Source: Halocaridina rubra
Lineage: Eukaryota > Arthropoda > Malacostraca > Decapoda > Atyidae
Assembly (NCBI GenBank): GCA_037179515.1
Contig: JAXCGZ010020865.1
Coordinates: 95,001-107,500 of the forward strand
Length of the DNA: 12,500 nucleotides
Reading direction: 5' to 3'
A program made the position numbers and the translations under genes. Of the stretch, positions 8,479 through 12,500 are shown one piece after another; within the stretch, counting starts at the first letter, position 1, and every line of letters begins with the position of its first letter. The notes under the pieces were generated by a model. That model searched no databases. It saw nothing but the letters and a program-made list of their open reading frames with translations, and was not told the origin of the DNA.

Positions 8479-8997
8479 GCAAACAAACAAACAAACATTT
8501 ATTTTCATTTTGTACAATGGTTATTCAACATTAATAGTAACTTATAAGTAGACATGTAATTAAACTAATAAATAAGAGGGTTAGACATATAGTTAAATTA
8601 AATGTAGCTTTCATAGAAAATAATAATGCTGTAATAAAAATGTTAACAATAATGTTAATAATAAAGTAGTAAGTATGCCACTAGATACAGGATCGTTATT
8701 ATCGCATCATTTCCATATTTGTTTCCTTACAATGAGAATAATTAGTTCTTAATGAGCAGCAACTATTTGTCCAAAAGAAAACTATATAGTTTGCCTTTGA
8801 AAGCTGTGAAGGAGGATGCATTTTTAAGATGCTCTGGAATATTATTCCAGAGTGTTGGCCCTTTGATAGTGATCATCTTTGAACCTGCTCCTGTGTTTGT
8901 TCTGTGAATAAAGAGCTCACTGCTCTGTCTTGTGTTGGTTCCCCTTATATCCCTGACTGTTTTTAAATCAAATAGCCAGCTAGGATAATGATTACCT
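8479..8997 (-). mobile_element. LINE copy D, 5'-truncated, nested inside LINE B
   Basis: On the minus strand the frame from about 8997 down to 8763 encodes an RT C-terminus: NHYPSWLFDLKTV, NTRQSSELFIHRTN, GPTLWNNIPEHLKNASS, FKGKLYSFLL. Its landmarks match LINE E (TTRQ, GPHLYNQLPRELKNAGS, FK). A 3' untranslated region follows, ending GAAAATAAATG (AATAAA at plus 8498-8503) and (TTTG)4 (plus 8480-8496). Flanks AAGTGA (8473) and AAGTAA (8998) may be a target duplication. Homology to LINE B on both sides (QIYK before, VKEEK and DYERDI after) shows that D landed in B. The frame upstream of 8997 belongs to B read backwards. Confidence 0.78.
8763..8997 (-). pseudogene. Reverse transcriptase C-terminal fragment of LINE D
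   Basis: About 78 codons with no internal stop, ending LYSFLLDK and TAG. The C-terminal pattern TRQ...R.NT..GS..I.I.GP.LWN.IP..LKNA.S...FK is the conserved tail domain of L2/CR1-like ORF2 proteins. The rest of ORF2 is missing. An open frame continues to 9119 only because the complement of LINE B is open by chance. Confidence 0.75.
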
Positions 8998-10545
8998 AAG
9001 TAAAAGAAGAGAAGCAATGAGATTATGAGAGGGATATTATCAGGAAGTCTAAAGAAAATCCCAACCTTTTCTATAGCTTTGTCAGAGGAAATATGAAGGT
9101 CAAAAACAACTTTTAACATTAAAGAGGGCAGATGGAAGTATCACTAAGTCCGATGAAAAGATCTGCGAAGAATTGAACAAGGAGTTTTAGTTAGTATTTA
9201 CAATACAAATACTTCACCCACTCAGTTTGCAGAGATAAGAGATCATGGGCCGGTATTAGAGAACATCATATTTTCCGCTACAGAGGTATGCAAAGTGTTG
9301 ATTGGGTTAGACGACCATAAAGCTATGGGTCCTGATGACATATCCCCTTATGTGCTTAAGAAGTGCATTGAGCCAATCTTAAAAGGGAAGGAGAGACTCA
9401 CTTCTTCAAACTAGGCCTGTATCTTTAACCAGCATAGTTTGTAAAGTTATGGAGCATCTACCAAGGAAATGCATCTCTCTTCAATTGGAATCCTTCAACT
9501 TTTTGTTGTGAGACAACATAGTTTCAGAGTAGACAGATCTACAGTAACAATCTTATTAGAATAGAATAGATGAGGTAAGCCAGATCTTACAAGAGAGAGA
9601 GGGCTGGGCGGATTGCATATTCTTAGATTTTCAGAAGGTATACGATACGGTCCCACATGGGAGACTTATTAAGAAACTGCAAGTAAGGGCAAGAATGTAA
9701 TGAATAAAAAACTTGCTTAGAAGGAAAGGAACAGAGGGTTAGAGTAAGATACTCAATGTCTGACTAGAGAAAGGTTACTAGTGGGGTTCCACAGGGCTCA
9801 GTTTTTGGGCCACTTTTGTTCTTTGTATTTGTAAATGACCTACTGGAGGCTGTAAATTCATTTCTGAACATGTTTGGAGGTGATGAAAGATTGCGAAGAA
9901 AGTAAAAGACAAGAACAATGGTAGAGAATTTCAGGAAGACTTAAATAATCTGCGTGAGTGGTCAAAAAAGTGGCTAATGAAATTCAATACTTCAAAATGT
10001 AATGTGATGAAAGTGGGTACAATTGCAAGAAGGACCAAGAAGGAGTACTCAATAGCAGGTGCAGAACTTCAAGAGACGGAGCATGAAAGATATATAGGAG
10101 TAAACATATGGGCAGATTTGTCTCCGGAAATGCAAATAAATGCCACAGCAAGGGCTGCATATGCTTTCTTAACGAATGTAAGGGTAGCCTTCAGATGCAT
10201 GGACAAGGAAAAGTTCAGGAATATTTATATAACTTATGTGAGGCCAAAGCTTGAATATGCAGCTCCCTTTTGGAAACCGCACTTGCAAAAACTCATAAAT
10301 AAAGAACTACAGATCATAGTCTGAAGCTTCATTTGAAACTTCTTTGCAGGATTTAAAGAGGTATTCTTTAGTGTATGAATAGTTAATGATTAAAGTTCGT
10401 TAAGCAAGGAAGTACTTGGTACTAAATGCATTCATAGTTTTAAGGACAAATATGGTAAGTATCATTGAGTATCAAAATGTAATTGACCAGGAGATGGGGA
10501 GCTACAAGCATATAGCTCTTTAGAGAGAGCACAATTAGGTAATTA
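8998..10545 (+). mobile_element. CR1/Jockey-type LINE copy B, main segment
   Basis: This continues the 8120-8476 segment after the nested LINE D. It covers the RT N-terminal extension, RT palm, thumb remnant and 3' untranslated region. The 3' end, from ATAGTTTTAAGGACAAATAT to ACAATTAGGTAATT (10531-10544), aligns with the minus-strand 3' end of copy A (CAATTAGGTAATC tail), so A and B are one family. Against A, B lacks about 200 bp at about 10300-10308 (A positions ~878-1085), encoding the thumb. Confidence 0.88.
9005..10324 (+). pseudogene. Reverse transcriptase (ORF2) pseudogene of LINE B
   Basis: Motifs occur in canonical order across several frames. DYERDIIRKSKENPNLFYSF begins near 9018; LKRADGSITKSDEKICEELN at 9120; GLDDHKAMGPDDI at 9304; RPVSLTSIVCKVMEH at 9413; QHSFRVDRST near 9510; the motif A region DFQKVYDTVPHGRL at 9626-9667; SGVPQGSVFGPLLF...VNDL at 9780-9845; MFGGDE at 9870-9887; then WLMKFNTSKC, ADLSPEMQ and VRPKLEYAAPFW to 10324. 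The catalytic box normally FADD reads FGGD, so the first metal-binding aspartate is lost. There are at least five frameshifts and several stops. Family, order and length fit CR1/Jockey ORF2; no activity is possible. Confidence 0.88.
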
Positions 10546-10714
10546 TGCAGACATACCTACAGTTGCATCACAACCTCGGAAATAGTAATCAATTATTATT
10601 AAACCATTTCTCCCCTGCAGAGGAACTTATTCCACAGCAACTAGTACAGTAGATCAAAACTCAATACATTACTGCATAGTACATCTAATTCACGTCATAA
10701 CTATGCCTCCAGAG
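10546..10714. other. Unassigned spacer
   Basis: Between the LINE B tail and the hAT-like terminus at 10715. No feature was recognised. Confidence 0.35.
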
Positions 10715-11510
10715 CAGAGTTTCTCAGTCCTAGGTTGCATTTCTGACATTTGTCATCACAGTTTTTTTTTATTATGCCAATAATAATGGCTATATGTGCA
10801 AGTAATCACTCCTTCTCATACACAAAAGCTCACTTTACTATATATATTTTTAATAATCCAATAAATACAAGGGTACATGTGCACGCAGGCACTCCCTCTG
10901 ATACACAAATGTTCATTTATATGATACATATGAATAACTTTAAATCAACCAATCCCTTCCCATTTTGAAATACCACCTCAATATCTGAAAAATCCCAAAT
11001 GGGACTAATTTTTTTTTTTTTTATTTGCGGAAGCTCTTATAACTGTGTATTATTGGTATTTAATTTGATATATAAATAGTGTAAAAAGGCATTTCATTCA
11101 CGGTTGAAAGATTCTCCCAAGACTGATATTCCTTCCCATTTACCCTCAATTAACTAGAATTTCTCGTAAGGGAACCAACCAAGCGCCTCTAATTTGACAA
11201 TCACTGAACGAACTGTTCCTTGGCTGGGAATATGACGTGGATAAGCCGTCTGAGAGAACAGGGTAGTGCGGTCCATGAAGAAGAGGAGGGCATGGTCTCC
11301 GTAGCCATAATGTAAGTGCAAAGAATGGTCTGATTAGTAATTCCCGCCAGAGAGCTAGGATATTTCAGCCAATTGGAATGTGCTGTCCCTTGGTTGTGAA
11401 CACAAACTTGAAAGTACTTTCAAATTCCTTTCTAGTGGCTAGAATTTCCCCCCCCCCCAGACTTGTAATTCCGCCTCAGGGAGCCAAAAGCCTCCATCTG
11501 AGAATCACTG
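10715..11510. mobile_element. Possible old hAT-like element, ~800 bp
   Basis: The left end CAGAGTTTCTCAGTCCTAGG (10715-10734) and the reverse complement of the right end, CAGTGATTCTCAGATGGAGG (11491-11510), match at 14 of 20 positions and resemble hAT termini. The 8-bp flanks CTCCAGAG and ATCTAAAG agree at only 5 of 8, so the duplication is weak. A second right-end-like sequence, reverse complement CAGTGATTGTCAAATTAGAG, ends at 11206; with AGAATTTC and GGGAACC/GGGAGCC upstream it parallels the 11441-11510 end at a 304-bp offset. No transposase frame is present; an A/T-run at about 11010-11022 and an 11-base C-run at 11448-11458 are inside. Confidence 0.42.
10791..10957 (+). repeat. Two-copy tandem repeat, period ~83 bp
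   Basis: TATATGTGCA at 10791 and TACATGTGCA at 10874 start two diverged units. Shared landmarks follow in order: CACTCCYTCTSATACACAAA, then TTCAYTTTA/TTCATTTAT, ATATAT/ATACATATGAATAA, TTTTAATAATCCA/TTTAAATCAACCA. A short plus-strand frame across it (10750-10968) has no recognisable domain. Confidence 0.6.
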
Positions 11511-11700
11511 ATCTAAAGACACCCTCTAACGACCTTGCTACAGTTAGCAGTTAACTGGCATTAATTGACTCCATTGGAGTGAAGGTTTAATTGATGTAAC
11601 GTGTCCTTGTACATTTAACGAGAGCAGTTTTACAGTCATCTCCCAAAGGTGGGTGTGCACATGTGTTTGCTTGTTTTTCCCTCTTATATTAATGACAGTG
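11511..11700. other. Unassigned spacer
   Basis: No coding signal or repeat homology was noticed apart from a TG-rich patch near 11650. Confidence 0.35.
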
Positions 11701-11701
11701 A

Positions 11702-11735
11702 GGGGACCGCGATAGGGCAGTGGTTAGAAAACTCG
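11702..11735 (+). mobile_element. Truncated tRNA-like SINE head interrupted by LINE E
   Basis: GGGGACCGCGATAGGGCAGT / GGTTAGAAAACTCG looks like the 5' third of a tRNA-derived SINE. TAGGGCAGTGG matches the Pol III A box except at the pyrimidine position, and GGTTAGA is typical of a D-loop. It stops where the 3' tail of LINE E begins (11735). The B-box half, if it exists, would lie beyond the 5' end of LINE E, outside the window. Confidence 0.42.
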
Positions 11736-11760
11736 ATAATAATAATAATAATAATAAGAC

Positions 11761-11766
11761 TTTATT
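11761..11766 (-). promoter_or_regulatory. Poly(A) signal AATAAA of LINE E
   Basis: AATAAA on the minus strand, about 38 bp after the ORF2 stop and directly before the TTA-repeat tail, as usual at LINE 3' ends. The equivalent signal in LINE D is at plus 8498-8503. Confidence 0.6.
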
Positions 11767-11803
11767 TCCAACATACATTGGGTATTCAAATATGGGTGTA
11801 CAA

Positions 11804-12499
11804 TTAAAATTTACAAGTAAAATCTTCCTTTAAGAGTAACTTCTTAAGATTATATTTAAAAGTATACACTGAACCAGCATTTTTTAGTTCTCTGGGAAGC
11901 TGATTATATAAATGAGGTCCACGAATGTTTATATCTCTTGAGCCAATATCAGTTTTAGACCTTCGTACTAATAAATCTTCCCCTTGACGGGTAGTTAACC
12001 CGGTAACTGAGCTTACTGTAGAAAAATTATACAAGCAATCAGGAATATTGTTTCTTAGTATATTAAAAACAAAGGTACATATATCAAAAACATATTTATC
12101 TCTAATCTTTATCCATTCTAGATCTTTTAAAACAGGAGAGATGTGCTCGTATTTTCTTACATTGCCAACAGCCACTCGTGCTGCAAAGTTTTGTAACTTT
12201 TGTATTCTTTGTAATTGAGTCTTATTTGTACATCCCCAAACTTTGAGACAGTAATTAATTAAACTCATAGCTAAGGACTGGACAATTATTATACGAGTTG
12301 ATGTTTCAAATGAGTCTTTTACCCTATTTAGATATATTAGAGTACCCATTACTTTTTTATAAATTTCATCTATATGCATTTCAAAATTCATGTAACGGTC
12401 AAAATAGACACCTAGGTTCTTTACCGAGTTCATTGGCTTAATGATATTACCGTTAAAATTTATATGAAGATTGTCATCAACTTCTGATAATAATTGTCT
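11804..12499 (-). CDS. LINE ORF2 protein, C-terminal 231 residues (partial, open at window edge)
   Basis: This is the post-catalytic part of a non-LTR retrotransposon reverse transcriptase, which in the full protein copies the element's RNA at a nicked chromosomal target. The frame is open from the window edge. It reads RQLLSEVDDNLHINF, SVKNLGVYFDRYMNFEMHID (the LGV-hD...H motif after the RT palm), a helical thumb (LINYCLKVWG; IQKLQNFAARVAVG), RDKYVFDICTFVFNIL, TTRQGEDLLVRRSKTDIGS and GPHLYNQLPRELKNAGS, and ends KEDFTCKF before TAA. The catalytic motifs (DFxKxxD, FADD) would lie further 5', outside the window. No internal stop is seen, so the copy could be young. The first methionine in view (12433) is internal, not a start. 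Exact clade (L2, CR1, Daphne) unresolved. Confidence 0.88.
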   Translation of the reverse strand, partial: RQLLSEVDDNLHINFNGNIIKPMNSVKNLGVYFDRYMNFEMHIDEIYKKVMGTLIYLNRVKDSFETSTRIIIVQSLAMSLINYCLKVWGCTNKTQLQRIQKLQNFAARVAVGNVRKYEHISPVLKDLEWIKIRDKYVFDICTFVFNILRNNIPDCLYNFSTVSSVTGLTTRQGEDLLVRRSKTDIGSRDINIRGPHLYNQLPRELKNAGSVYTFKYNLKKLLLKEDFTCKF

Positions 12500-12500
12500 G

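Larger units (their letters stand above)
11735..12500 (-). mobile_element. LINE copy E (L2/CR1-like), partial, running off the window edge
   Basis: A minus-strand element with an open ORF2 C-terminus (11804-12499). A short 3' untranslated region follows, with AATAAA (plus 11761-11766) just before a (TTA)n tail (plus 11735-11758). The 3' end (AATACCCAATGTATG, then GGAAATAAAG) resembles that of LINE D (AATAACCATTGTAC, then GAAAATAAATG), although the tails differ (TTA versus TTTG). It has no frameshift or stop in the visible part and is the least decayed LINE in the window. The 5' end lies outside. Confidence 0.85.

Noticed and set aside
8763..9119. A 118-residue protein on the minus strand taken as one unit
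   Set aside because: Only about residues 41-118 are LINE D. The upstream part is the complement of LINE B (coding DYERDI...NNF on the plus strand), so the start at 9119 is an accident.
10750..10968. 72-residue plus-strand frame
   Set aside because: It is located over an 83-bp two-copy tandem repeat inside a suspected transposon, with no domain or signal of coding.

Overview
This window looks like intergenic DNA of an animal, most probably a decapod crustacean (shrimp, crab or crayfish type). I see no host protein-coding exon, rRNA or functional tRNA gene. The assignment rests on three things. Long dinucleotide and trinucleotide arrays are extremely dense: TA, GT, GA/CT and TAA runs of 45 to 150 bp make up about 8 % of the window. 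At least three families of non-LTR (LINE) retrotransposon of the CR1/L2/Jockey type are present, one ending in a 14-bp unit (ACCTAATTGTGATT) that I associate from memory with decapod genomes. There is also a short degenerate array of the arthropod telomere unit TTAGG. The species cannot be fixed from the sequence.

Layout. 1-620: TA/poly(T) tract, two related 84-bp Tc1/mariner-like miniature elements (MITEs) and a TTAGG-like tract. 625-1449: LINE copy A, minus strand, 5'-truncated against a GT array. 1698-1786: a perfect GA array. About 1960-5340: a degenerate minisatellite with a unit near 31 bp, A-rich and G-poor on the plus strand. It is interrupted by three copies of an unclassified A-tailed retroposon (family R), a tRNA-derived SINE and a hAT-like MITE; the last two keep recognisable target-site duplications. 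5341-7160: AT-rich filler, long TA and GT arrays and three copies of a second tRNA-derived SINE (S2) whose tails run into TA arrays. 7245-7579: a TAA array, a 3' tail of an RTE-like LINE and another TA array. 7636-7895: a fourth R copy, inverted. 8004-8086: a perfect CT array.

8120-10545: LINE copy B, plus strand, same family as A but more complete (endonuclease-RT linker, RT and C-terminus). It is heavily frameshifted, carries a mutated catalytic FADD box and is split by a second, oppositely oriented LINE (D, 8479-8997). 10546-11735: a possible old hAT-like element with a duplicated right end, an 83-bp two-copy tandem repeat and a truncated SINE head. 11736-12500: LINE copy E, minus strand. 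Its reading frame is intact to the window edge, and it ends in AATAAA and a TTA-repeat tail, so it is the youngest-looking element here.

Nothing here forms a gene network. The informative content is the order of insertions: minisatellite, then SINE and MITE; LINE B, then D; SINE head, then E. The retroposon tails also appear to act as seeds for microsatellites. I found no evidence of a new multi-gene system. The most unusual object is the 3.4-kb degenerate minisatellite with its longer compound repeats.
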